Positions 7,736 through 15,238 of a DNA stretch of 38,716 nt are shown here, piece after piece. The DNA is from JBJEQG01 sp051881635. Lineage in GTDB: Bacteria; Bacillota; Clostridia; Oscillospirales; Acutalibacteraceae. The notes under the pieces were generated by a model. It worked only from the letters and a program-made list of their open reading frames with translations. It searched no databases and had not been told where the DNA came from. A program made the translations under genes and the position numbers. The stretch spans positions 1 through 38,716 of the forward strand of contig JBJEQG010000144.1 of assembly GCA_051881635.1 (NCBI GenBank), in the 5' to 3' direction. Position 1 is the first letter of the stretch. Every line of letters starts with the position of its first letter.

Positions 7736-10700
7736 ATGGGAGAAAAAAGGGAAGAGGAAGAATATATTGAACCAAATATTGATGTTCATGATGTTTTTGA
7801 TGATTATCAACCCAAAATAGAGGATATAACAGAACAGAAACCCGATACATTAGAGCCTTCTTCAAATGAAACAGTGGCAGATAAAAGTTTAAGTGGACTT
7901 TTTGCCTCAACTCGCCGTAAAGTAACGGAATTTGTTATGGGAATGAAAAGAGATCCGGAACAGGAGGCGGAGGAAATCTCGCCGGATGAAACCTTTTTGC
8001 CCGATCCCAAAACAAAAATTATGGCATGGGCAGAAAAGCTGAAACAAGTTGATGAATCTGATATTGACGATGAATTTGTATTGTTTTCACGCCAAAAAAA
8101 ATCCAAAGAGGAAAAATCTGTTGAGCCGTTAAAGACAAACGAAATTGTTATTTTTGAACCGACAGAACCGAGCGAAGAACCCATTAACGAAAAGCATACG
8201 GAAACCGTTTCTGACGATAGAACCGAAGAAGTTTCAAAATCTTCCAATATCATTTATTCCGCACCCGTTGAAGAACCAAAACCAGAAAAAGGTCCTGACC
8301 TTATGCAGGTTGCCGTCAGAAATACGGAAATCAAACCAGAGTTGTTGAGGACACCACCTGTTCAGGATTTAACTTTGGACGAGATTATTGCAAATGAGAT
8401 GAGGATAAAAACATTTTCTACACAGAGAGCCGAAACAGAAAATGAGAATTTGCCACATGGTGTAGGTGCATTTGCTTATCGGGATTCCGTACAGGGAGAA
8501 AAGGTAATTGAGCAAGCTCCACCCCAGCCGATTGCAAGTATGCCTTTGGAAGAACAACAAAGAGTACAGGAAACGCTTTTAAAACAGGCAGTAAATACAT
8601 CACCAAAACAAACAGCAGTTTCCGAAAGTGCAGAAAAGGCTGTTGAACCTNNNNNNNNNNNNNNNNNNNNNNNNNNNNNNNNNNNNNNNNNNNNNNNNNN
8701 NNNNNNNNNNNNNNNNNNNNNNNNNNNNNNNNNNNNNNNNNNNNNNNNNNATGAACCGACCGAAGAATTTAGTTTTGTACAGGATTACAGTAAACCGAAA
8801 ACGGCAGTTAAGTCCGAAGAAAATCCCATTGAAGAACCGTTAAAAGCGACAGTTTCCGAAAGTGCGGAAAAGACGGCTGAACCCCAACAGGTGAACCAAT
8901 CCGCAGATGAAACACAGCAATCTAATGATGAATTTATGTTTGTCAAGGACTGTACCGAGAAATTTAAACAAGCAAAAGCAGCTCGTAAAGCGGCACAAAG
9001 AGCCGCAGCAGTATCAGGAAATCCAACACCTAAGGTTGAATTTGGCATTGGTGACGGTGAGAAGCGTGCCGAAGAAATGCATGAAAGTGTTAATGACAAC
9101 CATGCAGAACGAGCAGAGCCTGTTTTGATGTACCACCCCGAATATGAGTACCGCAATTTCTGTGTTATGGCAGGCAAATTTACGAAGATTGTCCGCAGTG
9201 AGTATCGTGTATATAGGTTTTTGGATAAAAGTCGGGAGCAAGCCACTCAAACTCCCACAAAAACAGAAAAAGTGGAGAAAATAGCAGAGGAAAAGGTAAC
9301 TCAGCCCGAAATTGTTATTGCGACTGTTCCAAAAAAACCGGAACAATCCGCAAAATCCAAAATCCCCACACCACAAACGGAAAAACCGCCCATAGTATCT
9401 CAAAAATCGGAAAAGAAGTCTGAAAAAAAAGCTGAAAGCAAAAAAGCAGAATTTACGGCACCTATTTTAATGCCAAGAGATATTGATGAGGTTGAAACGG
9501 AGGAAAATCGAAAAGCCCAAAAACCAAAACGCAGTTCAAAAAAGTCAGGTAAAAAGCGTATTGCCAAATTGTTCAGTGATGAAGAAAGTTTTGATGAGAG
9601 CGAATATGATACGGTTGAGGAGCAGAAAAAGACGATTGACGAATACCGCAATCGTGACGAGGAAAAAGAAATCCGTTTCCAACTTAACGAAAGTGTCCGT
9701 TCACTTTTTTGGCGTGAGCTTATTATCTTCATTCTTTTTATTGCGTCAACCGTATTATCCCTGTTAGTTACTTTTGCACCTAATTTGTTTTCAGGCGTAA
9801 CATACGGCTGGTTGGTTGCAGGCTTTATCAACTTTATTATTTTAGCAGTTGGTATTGTAGTATGTCGTGTGCCGATTATCAACGGTTTAATGCCGCTCAG
9901 GGCATTTAAAGGTAATTCCGATACGGCATTGACTGTATCAGCTTTTGCCATTTTGGTTGAGTCCGTTGCCGCAATGTTCTATCCGAATGTATTTATTAAC
10001 GGAACATATCCGATTTATACGCCGCTTCTCATGTTGGCATTATTCCTTAATACATTTGGCAAAGTTATGATGATTACCCGTGTGCGTGANNNNNNNNNNN
10101 NNNNNNNNNNNNNNNNNNNNNNNNNNNNNNNNNNNNNNNNNNNNNNNNNNNNNNNNNNNNNNNNNNNNNNNNNNNNNNNNNNNNNNNNNGTGGGAATTTT
10201 ATATGGAATTATTCATGCTGACGCTGCGGGAGCAATGACCTCTTTTGCATTAACTGCTTGTATTACAACGCCGATTTGTTCTTTGTTGGCGGTTAATATT
10301 CCGATGTCCCGTTTATGCAAGTCGGCAGGGCGTAAGAGTGCGATGGTGTCCAATTATGCGGCGGTTCGTCAATTCTGCGACACAAACGCCATTATTGTTG
10401 ATGTCAACGACCTTTATCCGAAGGGAACAATTACACTCAGCGGTATGAAGATATTTAATGAAAGCAAAATCAATGATGCCCTTTTGGCAGGTGCGGCGGT
10501 ATCTTTTGCCGCCAAAGGCACTTTTGCCTATGTTTTTGAAAATATTATTCAGGGACGCATGGAGATATTGCCTAAGGTTGAAAGTGTATTGTATGAAGAT
10601 AATATGGGTTTAGTCGGTTGGGTTGAGGGCAAGCGTGTTCTTATCGGCAACCGAAAGCTCATGGAAATGCACAATGTTTCTATTCCAAAGGTTGAATATG

Positions 10701-11227
10701 AAACGATGTATAAGGGGAGAGAAATTGCCTATTTGTCCGTTGGCGGCGATTTATGTGCATTATTGGTATTGTCCTATCGTGCCGACCGTGAAACGGCGGC
10801 AGAACTTCAAAAGCTGCAAGATTGCGGTGTATGTTTGGTTGTTCGTACATTGGACTGTAATATTACACCAAACCATATTGCCGAAAAATTCCGTCTGTAT
10901 CCACGCTGTATCACTGTTTTGCCAACGGCGTTGGGACAGATTGCCGATGAAGCAAAATCAGGCATGGAAAATGAAACGAGAGCCTATTTGGCGACAAGAG
11001 GCCGCCTGTCCTCCTTTGCAAGAGCAATTACAGGTTGTATCAAAATCCGTTCAAGTGTGAAACTGTCCATTATTATACAGGCGATTGGAATTATTTTCGG
11101 ATTTATTGTTGTCACAGCCGTTTCGTTTATTTCAGGTTTTGATAAATTAGGTATTGTACAGCTTTTGGTTTATCTTGGATTTTGGGTTGTTGCCACTTTG
11201 GTTGCACCGTCATTCCGAAAGCCGTAA
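7736..11227 (+). CDS. Large protein with disordered N-terminal half and degenerate P-type ATPase core
   Basis: The reading frame spans two N gaps (8651-8750 and 10090-10189), so length (nominally 1163) and continuity are provisional. Residues about 1-650 are acidic, rich in Glu, Lys, Pro and Ser, with repeated SESAEK and EF.FV.D segments, and look disordered. From residue 661 there are four membrane segments, the gap, another hydrophobic pair, a soluble region and two final segments (about 1109-1133 and 1137-1158). The order matches heavy-metal P-type ATPases: TPICSL stands where CPCAL would be, GWVEGKRVLIGNRKLM (about 961-976) matches the N domain, and LVVRTLDCNITPNHIAEKF matches the region after TGDN. 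The phosphorylation motif DKTGT is replaced by VDVNDLYPKGTITL (about 886-899), and the GDGxND hinge is absent. I infer a non-pumping membrane protein; its function is unknown. Confidence 0.8.
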   Translation: MGEKREEEEYIEPNIDVHDVFDDYQPKIEDITEQKPDTLEPSSNETVADKSLSGLFASTRRKVTEFVMGMKRDPEQEAEEISPDETFLPDPKTKIMAWAEKLKQVDESDIDDEFVLFSRQKKSKEEKSVEPLKTNEIVIFEPTEPSEEPINEKHTETVSDDRTEEVSKSSNIIYSAPVEEPKPEKGPDLMQVAVRNTEIKPELLRTPPVQDLTLDEIIANEMRIKTFSTQRAETENENLPHGVGAFAYRDSVQGEKVIEQAPPQPIASMPLEEQQRVQETLLKQAVNTSPKQTAVSESAEKAVEPXXXXXXXXXXXXXXXXXXXXXXXXXXXXXXXXXXEPTEEFSFVQDYSKPKTAVKSEENPIEEPLKATVSESAEKTAEPQQVNQSADETQQSNDEFMFVKDCTEKFKQAKAARKAAQRAAAVSGNPTPKVEFGIGDGEKRAEEMHESVNDNHAERAEPVLMYHPEYEYRNFCVMAGKFTKIVRSEYRVYRFLDKSREQATQTPTKTEKVEKIAEEKVTQPEIVIATVPKKPEQSAKSKIPTPQTEKPPIVSQKSEKKSEKKAESKKAEFTAPILMPRDIDEVETEENRKAQKPKRSSKKSGKKRIAKLFSDEESFDESEYDTVEEQKKTIDEYRNRDEEKEIRFQLNESVRSLFWRELIIFILFIASTVLSLLVTFAPNLFSGVTYGWLVAGFINFIILAVGIVVCRVPIINGLMPLRAFKGNSDTALTVSAFAILVESVAAMFYPNVFINGTYPIYTPLLMLALFLNTFGKVMMITRVRXXXXXXXXXXXXXXXXXXXXXXXXXXXXXXXXXXVGILYGIIHADAAGAMTSFALTACITTPICSLLAVNIPMSRLCKSAGRKSAMVSNYAAVRQFCDTNAIIVDVNDLYPKGTITLSGMKIFNESKINDALLAGAAVSFAAKGTFAYVFENIIQGRMEILPKVESVLYEDNMGLVGWVEGKRVLIGNRKLMEMHNVSIPKVEYETMYKGREIAYLSVGGDLCALLVLSYRADRETAAELQKLQDCGVCLVVRTLDCNITPNHIAEKFRLYPRCITVLPTALGQIADEAKSGMENETRAYLATRGRLSSFARAITGCIKIRSSVKLSIIIQAIGIIFGFIVVTAVSFISGFDKLGIVQLLVYLGFWVVATLVAPSFRKP
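8612..8885 (+). repeat. In-frame repeat flanking an assembly gap
   Basis: CAGTTTCCGAAAGTGC and the bases after it occur at 8616-8637 and again at 8850-8871 with one difference. Both encode VSESAEK followed by an acidic Glu-Pro segment. The second unit continues to DEFMFVKD, echoing EEFSFVQD just after the gap. The 100-N gap at 8651-8750 lies in the first unit, suggesting the assembly broke in a tandem repeat. Confidence 0.7.
8651..8750. other. Assembly gap (100 N)
   Basis: This run of exactly 100 N is a conventional placeholder of unknown true length. It interrupts the disordered region of the P-type ATPase-like gene. Confidence 0.99.
10090..10189. other. Assembly gap (100 N)
   Basis: This second run of exactly 100 N falls after the fourth membrane segment. 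An actuator domain with TGES would be encoded here in a true P-type ATPase, so its presence cannot be judged. Confidence 0.99.
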
Positions 11228-11260
11228 AAGATTTAAAAAAGGGAAAGGAATGTGTAGATT

Positions 11261-11911
11261 ATGAAAATTGCACCATCTATGTTGTCTTGTGATTTTTCTG
11301 TCATGAAAGAGGAACTTGAAAGAATTGACCGAAGTGGAGCGGATTGGGTTCATCTTGATGTTATGGACGGACACTTTGTGCCAAACCTGACCATTGGACC
11401 GTCTGTTATTCAGGCAATCCGCCCATATACAAAAATTCCGTTCGATGTTCATTTGATGATTACAAACCCGATAGACTATGTTGAGCCGTTTGCAAAGGCG
11501 GGTTCGGATATTTTGACTTTTCATATTGAATCGGCGTCTGACCCCAAAGCAACGATTGAAAAAATCAAAGCGTCAGGCATGAAAGCTGGTTTGTCCGTTA
11601 AGCCGAATACGCCAATAGAAACAATTTATCCTTATTTAGACGATTTGTACTTGGTGTTGGTTATGACGGTTGAACCGGGATTTGGCGGTCAAAAATTTAT
11701 GGCGGATATGATGCCGAAAGTTACAGCATTAAGAGCGGAAGCAAAACGCCGTGACTTGGATATTATTATTGAGATTGACGGTGGCGTATCGGCAGAAAAT
11801 ATCCGTACAGCGGCTGAGGCAGGCGTTGATGTTTGTGTTGCTGGTACAAGTGTGTTTAAAGCGGAAAATGCCGCACAGGCGATTGCTGAAATGAAACAGC
11901 TTTGCGAGTAA
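11261..11911 (+). CDS. rpe: Ribulose-phosphate 3-epimerase
   Basis: It interconverts ribulose 5-phosphate and xylulose 5-phosphate in the pentose phosphate pathway, as a cytoplasmic TIM-barrel enzyme. The 216 residues are the usual length. Hallmarks are the N-terminal MKIAPSMLSCDF, HLDVMDGHFVPNLTIGP (metal and catalytic Asp-His region), VHLMITNP, MTVEPGFGGQKF and IEIDGGV, where the second catalytic Asp sits, with the phosphate-binding glycines near AGTSVF. It follows the P-type ATPase-like gene by 33 bp with GGGAAAGG upstream and lies 7 bp before the DUF5662 gene, so it is probably in the rlmB operon. Confidence 0.97.
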   Translation: MKIAPSMLSCDFSVMKEELERIDRSGADWVHLDVMDGHFVPNLTIGPSVIQAIRPYTKIPFDVHLMITNPIDYVEPFAKAGSDILTFHIESASDPKATIEKIKASGMKAGLSVKPNTPIETIYPYLDDLYLVLVMTVEPGFGGQKFMADMMPKVTALRAEAKRRDLDIIIEIDGGVSAENIRTAAEAGVDVCVAGTSVFKAENAAQAIAEMKQLCE

Positions 11912-11918
11912 TTGTTTT

Positions 11919-12455
11919 ATGAGTTGGTTTAAACACTTAAAAAAGATAAAACGACATAAGCGTATGGTCATGCGGTATTGTTTTAAGGTTGGCTTATACA
12001 AACAGGGGCTTTTGCATGACTTGTCAAAATATTCTCCAACGGAGTTTTTGGCAGGAGCAAAGTATTATCAAGGTTACCGCAGTCCGAATGATGCTGAACG
12101 AGAGGATAAAGGTTACAGCGAAGCATGGCTGCACCATAAAGGACGCAATAAGCATCATTTGGAATATTGGACGGATTATAGCCTTAAAGAAGGCGAGATT
12201 ATTGCAGGGGTAGAAATTCCGACGAAATATGTTGTTGAGATGCTTTGCGACCGCATAGCTGCAAGCCGAAACTATAACGGCGAAAAGTACACAGATGCCT
12301 CCCCTTATAATTATTATATGAAGTCCAAAAGCCATTACATCATTCACGAAAAAACAGCCGCTCTTTTAGAGGAAATGCTTATCATGCTCAAAGAACATGG
12401 AGAATCCTACACCTTTGACTATATCCGCCGAAATATCCTCCACAATAAGATTTAA
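11919..12455 (+). CDS. DUF5662 family protein
   Basis: This 178-residue soluble protein resembles the DUF5662 family, sometimes mislabelled as catalase in clostridial genomes. It is rich in His, Tyr and Lys. Conserved-looking segments are LLHDLSKYSPTEF (about residues 31-43), WLHHKGRNKHHLEYW (about 70-84) and EMLCDRIAAS. The spaced HD, HH and HH pairs suggest a metal-dependent helical hydrolase akin to HD-domain proteins, but no substrate is known. The start codon is 7 bp after the rpe stop, implying co-transcription and perhaps translational coupling. Confidence 0.8.
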   Translation: MSWFKHLKKIKRHKRMVMRYCFKVGLYKQGLLHDLSKYSPTEFLAGAKYYQGYRSPNDAEREDKGYSEAWLHHKGRNKHHLEYWTDYSLKEGEIIAGVEIPTKYVVEMLCDRIAASRNYNGEKYTDASPYNYYMKSKSHYIIHEKTAALLEEMLIMLKEHGESYTFDYIRRNILHNKI

Positions 12456-12519
12456 GGCGGGTTTTGCCTCTGCCAGCAAAAGTCCCTTTGAAATCCCATT
12501 TTTGGAAAGGAATATAAAT

Positions 12520-13020
12520 ATGAAAAAAGCGTTGCTTGTTGTGGATATGCAAGAATTGTATATCGGAGAAAACCATATTGATTATTTTGATTATAGTCCG
12601 AACCTTATAAATTCCGTTAATCAAGTGATTAACAAAAATAAGGAGAACATTGTTGTATATATCAGAACTGTTGTAAAACGGAATTGGCTCAATAAGCATA
12701 TTCCCTATTATGCCTATGAGGGAACGGAAGCGGCTGAACTTGCAGGCTGTTTGAATAAAGTCAGCGATTTTGTTTTTGATAAATCTGTCGGTGATGCTTT
12801 TTCAAATAAAGCATTGATAGAGTTTCTTAATAAAAATCACATTGATACGGTAGAAATTATAGGTGTTGACGGCGGCGGTTGCGTTTCATTAACGGCAATC
12901 GGTGCCGTAAAAAACAAATTAAATGTAATTATCAATACCAAAGCGATTGGAACAATGCTTGAAAAGAAAAGAGAAAAATATTTCAAAAAATTAAGAGCTA
13001 TGGGAGCAGAATTTATTTGA
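12520..13020 (+). CDS. Isochorismatase-family cysteine hydrolase
   Basis: The ATG at 12520 follows GGAAAGG (12504-12510); an in-frame extension upstream overlaps the previous gene and lacks a ribosome site. The 166-residue product has the isochorismatase fold: D9 in LLVVDMQ, K88 in FDKSVGDAF and C121 in GVDGGGCVSLTA form the family's Asp-Lys-Cys triad. Members hydrolyse amides (nicotinamide, N-carbamoyl compounds, ureas) or isochorismate. The triad cysteine is preceded by GGG, unlike typical nicotinamidases, and the NadE gene is far away, so the substrate remains open. Confidence 0.88.
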   Translation: MKKALLVVDMQELYIGENHIDYFDYSPNLINSVNQVINKNKENIVVYIRTVVKRNWLNKHIPYYAYEGTEAAELAGCLNKVSDFVFDKSVGDAFSNKALIEFLNKNHIDTVEIIGVDGGGCVSLTAIGAVKNKLNVIINTKAIGTMLEKKREKYFKKLRAMGAEFI

Positions 13021-13095
13021 ACATAAAAATGCGTGGATTTTTCGTTTTCCAATCGTATATATAAGTAAAAGATAAATTATAGGGAGGTCTATACT

Positions 13096-13386
13096 ATGTT
13101 CAACTTTTTTAAAGGCAAATTTCATGCGGTTTCAGATGATGAGCTTGGCAATGTCAGCGGAGGTGTTTCAGAGCAAAAACTTGATAAATGGTACGCTATG
13201 ATGCAAAACAAGGACTATGACGGCTTAAAGAATGATTCCGAACTAGTTTCGTTAATGGGAAAGTACGGTTATGAGTTTGTTGACGGCGGTGTTCAAAGTG
13301 GCGGAAAGTTTATGTCGTATGACGAAGCTTTTTCAATGCTTGAAGATAATTGGTCAACAATCAAGATGTTTGCTCGCTTTTTGTAA
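13096..13386 (+). CDS. Small protein with double-glycine-type leader (possible secreted peptide precursor)
   Basis: The ATG at 13096 follows GGGAGG (13083-13088). The 96-residue product begins with a short segment and then SDDELGNVSGG (about residues 13-23), matching the L(S)xxELxxVxGG leader pattern cleaved by C39-peptidase ABC transporters in class II bacteriocin and some RiPP systems. The rest, VSEQKLDKWYAMM onward, is a 73-residue acidic, cysteine-free domain that looks folded. No modifying enzyme or C39 transporter is in the window, so export would need a distant partner. It could instead be an intracellular protein with a chance motif. Confidence 0.65.
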   Translation: MFNFFKGKFHAVSDDELGNVSGGVSEQKLDKWYAMMQNKDYDGLKNDSELVSLMGKYGYEFVDGGVQSGGKFMSYDEAFSMLEDNWSTIKMFARFL

Positions 13387-13439
13387 TATTTCTCTAAATG
13401 CAATAATAGTGTCAGGTGAGAGATTATTTTCTTTTCTTG

Positions 13440-13514
13440 GGACATAGCAAATTTTATGGGATTTTTGTTGTTGGAACTTCAATTATACCATGTTTGCTAT
13501 GTCCTGTTTTATTT
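13440..13514 (+). terminator. Long-loop terminator after the double-glycine gene
   Basis: GGACATAGCAAA (13440-13451) and TTTGCTATGTCC (13493-13504) are perfect complements separated by 41 nt and followed by TGTTTTATTTT. The long loop is unusual for a plain terminator. Confidence 0.6.
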
Positions 13515-13559
13515 TACAATTAACCAATTAAAAAAATTTAGAAAAATCGAAAAAAACAC

Positions 13560-13587
13560 TTGACTTTTCTAAAAAATGAAGTATAAT
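13560..13587 (+). promoter_or_regulatory. Promoter of the tRNA-Gln/tRNA-Pro unit
   Basis: TTGACT at 13560-13565 and TATAAT at 13582-13587 are 16 bp apart, about 40 bp before the first tRNA. Confidence 0.85.
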
Positions 13588-13628
13588 AATTATTGTTCGC
13601 TGAACCGCAAAGTTAGCGATAAAAATAT

Positions 13629-13702
13629 TGCGGAATTGTGTAACGGTAGCACTGCAGACTCTGACTCTGCCTGTTGGGGTTCGAATCCCTATTCCGCAGC
13701 CA
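13629..13702 (+). tRNA. tRNA-Gln (anticodon CTG)
   Basis: The acceptor arms TGCGGAA and TTCCGCA pair. The anticodon arm GCAGA / TCTGC encloses the loop CTCTGAC with anticodon CTG. The T loop reads GGTTCGAATCC, and CCA is encoded at 13700-13702. Confidence 0.95.
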
Positions 13703-13704
13703 AT

Positions 13705-13781
13705 CGAGGTGTAGCTCAGCTTGGTGGAGCGCTACGTTCGGGACGTAGAGGCCGCTGGTTCGAATCCAGTCACCTCGACCA
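13705..13781 (+). tRNA. tRNA-Pro (anticodon CGG)
   Basis: Acceptor CGAGGTG (13705-13711) pairs with CACCTCG (13771-13777), followed by discriminator A and encoded CCA. The anticodon arm CTACG / CGTAG encloses TTCGGGA, anticodon CGG. It lies 2 bp after tRNA-Gln and shares its transcript. Confidence 0.95.
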
Positions 13782-13790
13782 TAAAAACGA

Positions 13791-13818
13791 AAAACCGCTT
13801 GTTTAAGCGGTTTTTTCT
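13791..13818 (+). terminator. Terminator of the tRNA unit
   Basis: AAAACCGCTT (13791-13800) pairs with AAGCGGTTTT (13805-13814) around a 4-nt loop, followed by more T residues. Confidence 0.92.
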
Positions 13819-13864
13819 TTTGCTTATTTTTAGGATATTACAAAGAAACGGGGCATAGATGTTA

Positions 13865-14476
13865 TTATTCTATAAGCCATACAACTTCTACGGATTCGGA
13901 TTCTTCTGTTACAGGTGCTTGAATCATGTTTGAATAATGAAGACTTGTAGACGATGTAATTGCCCGTATTGAATCAAGGAACATATCACCTGTATCTCTG
14001 CCATAGCGGTCACCGATCTCAACAGAATCAATTCCTATAAGTTTCTGTCCCATAGCCTCAACGATTAACGATGCTTTTTTCTTGGAATCATCAATCGCTT
14101 CTTTGATAAGATCGTTGTGAATATCAGTACGGTTTGAAAGTATATATTGGGTATCAATATCTACATTGTACTTTTTGTTTTGAATCAAAGTCATAAAATG
14201 ATTTGTAAATTCCATGCTAAATGGAACTCTTATCTTGATTTCTCTTATAGCACAAACATCTTTATATTTCTGGTTAACAGAATCTTTACCAATGTGTATG
14301 CTTTCCATAGAGATACCCTCTTTGTTCAAGATAGAGAGAAACTCCTCGCACTGCTGTAATGTTTTTTCGAGAGCGGCAGAGGAACTTTTTTCATGAACCT
14401 GAAATTGCACAGTTATTTCCAACTGGTCATAAGGATATTCATGAGATGCCTTGCCTGTAATTGTCAACTTACCCAT
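13865..14476 (-). CDS. SIMPL domain (DUF541) protein
   Basis: This 203-residue protein starts MGKLTITGKASHEYPYDQLEI, the typical opening strand pattern of SIMPL/DUF541 proteins, and ends in the paired beta region VTEESESVEVVWLIE. The central part has the expected strand-helix-strand units and the helix EAIDDSKKKASLIVEAMGQKLIGI seen in the family. Family members are often periplasmic or surface, but this one has no signal peptide, so it is probably cytoplasmic. The function of the family is unclear. AAGGAG stands before the ATG. It is the last gene of the minus-strand group that begins with the ATP-grasp gene. Confidence 0.85.
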   Translation of the reverse strand: MGKLTITGKASHEYPYDQLEITVQFQVHEKSSSAALEKTLQQCEEFLSILNKEGISMESIHIGKDSVNQKYKDVCAIREIKIRVPFSMEFTNHFMTLIQNKKYNVDIDTQYILSNRTDIHNDLIKEAIDDSKKKASLIVEAMGQKLIGIDSVEIGDRYGRDTGDMFLDSIRAITSSTSLHYSNMIQAPVTEESESVEVVWLIE

Positions 14477-14490
14477 TTTGCATTTCTCCT

Positions 14491-14568
14491 TTATTTTATA
14501 TGTTCCAATGCCAAAATCAGAAAGTTACTTTCTTTACCGCATTCAGGGCATATAATTTGCTCTTTCAT
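14491..14568 (-). CDS. Possible 25-residue zinc-ribbon-like peptide
   Basis: Between the HD-domain gene and the SIMPL gene a 25-codon ORF begins MKEQIICPECGKES, a typical first half of a zinc ribbon with one CxxC pair. It starts 4 bp after the HD gene's stop codon and ends 14 bp before the SIMPL start, as an operon member would. No clear ribosome site precedes it and the second Cys pair is missing, so it may be a truncated remnant or chance. Confidence 0.3.
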   Translation of the reverse strand: MKEQIICPECGKESNFLILALEHIK

Positions 14569-14572
14569 GTGT

Positions 14573-15229
14573 TTATAGAATATTTTGGTCATTGATAACT
14601 AACCGAAAGGTTAATCCTAAGGTTTCAGCGGCCTTGCGGCATAAAATCATACGCTCCAAAAAGATTTCAAAATAATCCATAACAGAACTGTACTTTGTGT
14701 CAATGTGAATGGATAGAATAATGGCTTTGTTTTCGTCTATTGTCAATGCAGACTTTTCAACCGAAAAATTTACACGGTCATGAATATCAAATGTTGATAT
14801 ATCCTTATTGCGAACACGGGAACGGCGAACATCTGATTTATCTGCCAAAATTAAAGCCGCCGCAATAGGATTTACGGGAATTCCGGTTCCTTCGTCATGA
14901 TTACCGATTGCTGTAACAATTATTGCGATGTCTTCTGCCGCCATATCCATGTGGTCGAGAATACGAAAAGCCATAATTGCACCGCTTTGCGAATGTTCGG
15001 TGCGGTTGACCAAATTGCCGATGTCATGCAGATAAGCGGCAATCTGTACCAATTCAATGTCATGTTCGGAGAAGTCTAATGTTTTCAAAATATATTTTGC
15101 TGTTTCGGCAACACGGGTAACATGAGCGAAACTGTGTTCCGTATATCCAAGTGTTGAAAGAGATTCGTCAGCCTTTTGAATATAAACACGAATTGAGGGA
15201 TTTCTTTTTATATCTTCAAATGTTACCAT
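14573..15229 (-). CDS. HD-domain phosphohydrolase
   Basis: This 218-residue protein has the HD superfamily metal motif: an early His in HSFAHVTRVAETA (about residues 32-44), the diagnostic HD pair in AYLHDIGN (about 65-72), and a later NHDEGTG and ADKSDVRRSR. The C-terminal 60 residues form an extra mixed domain with IDENKAIILSIHIDTKYSSVMDYFEIF. HD enzymes hydrolyse nucleotides or cyclic nucleotides; the substrate is not predictable here. It begins 9 bp after the ATP-grasp stop with AAGGTGAT before its ATG, so the two are co-transcribed. Confidence 0.85.
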   Translation of the reverse strand: MVTFEDIKRNPSIRVYIQKADESLSTLGYTEHSFAHVTRVAETAKYILKTLDFSEHDIELVQIAAYLHDIGNLVNRTEHSQSGAIMAFRILDHMDMAAEDIAIIVTAIGNHDEGTGIPVNPIAAALILADKSDVRRSRVRNKDISTFDIHDRVNFSVEKSALTIDENKAIILSIHIDTKYSSVMDYFEIFLERMILCRKAAETLGLTFRLVINDQNIL

Positions 15230-15238
15230 ATTATCACC

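Noticed and set aside
9400..9951. Minus-strand frame of 183 codons
   Set aside because: It is antisense to the Lys- and Glu-rich part of the P-type ATPase-like gene; Ser- and Phe-rich composition is typical of such a shadow.
13576..13806. Open frame across the tRNA region
   Set aside because: It covers tRNA-Gln and tRNA-Pro completely and has no ribosome site.
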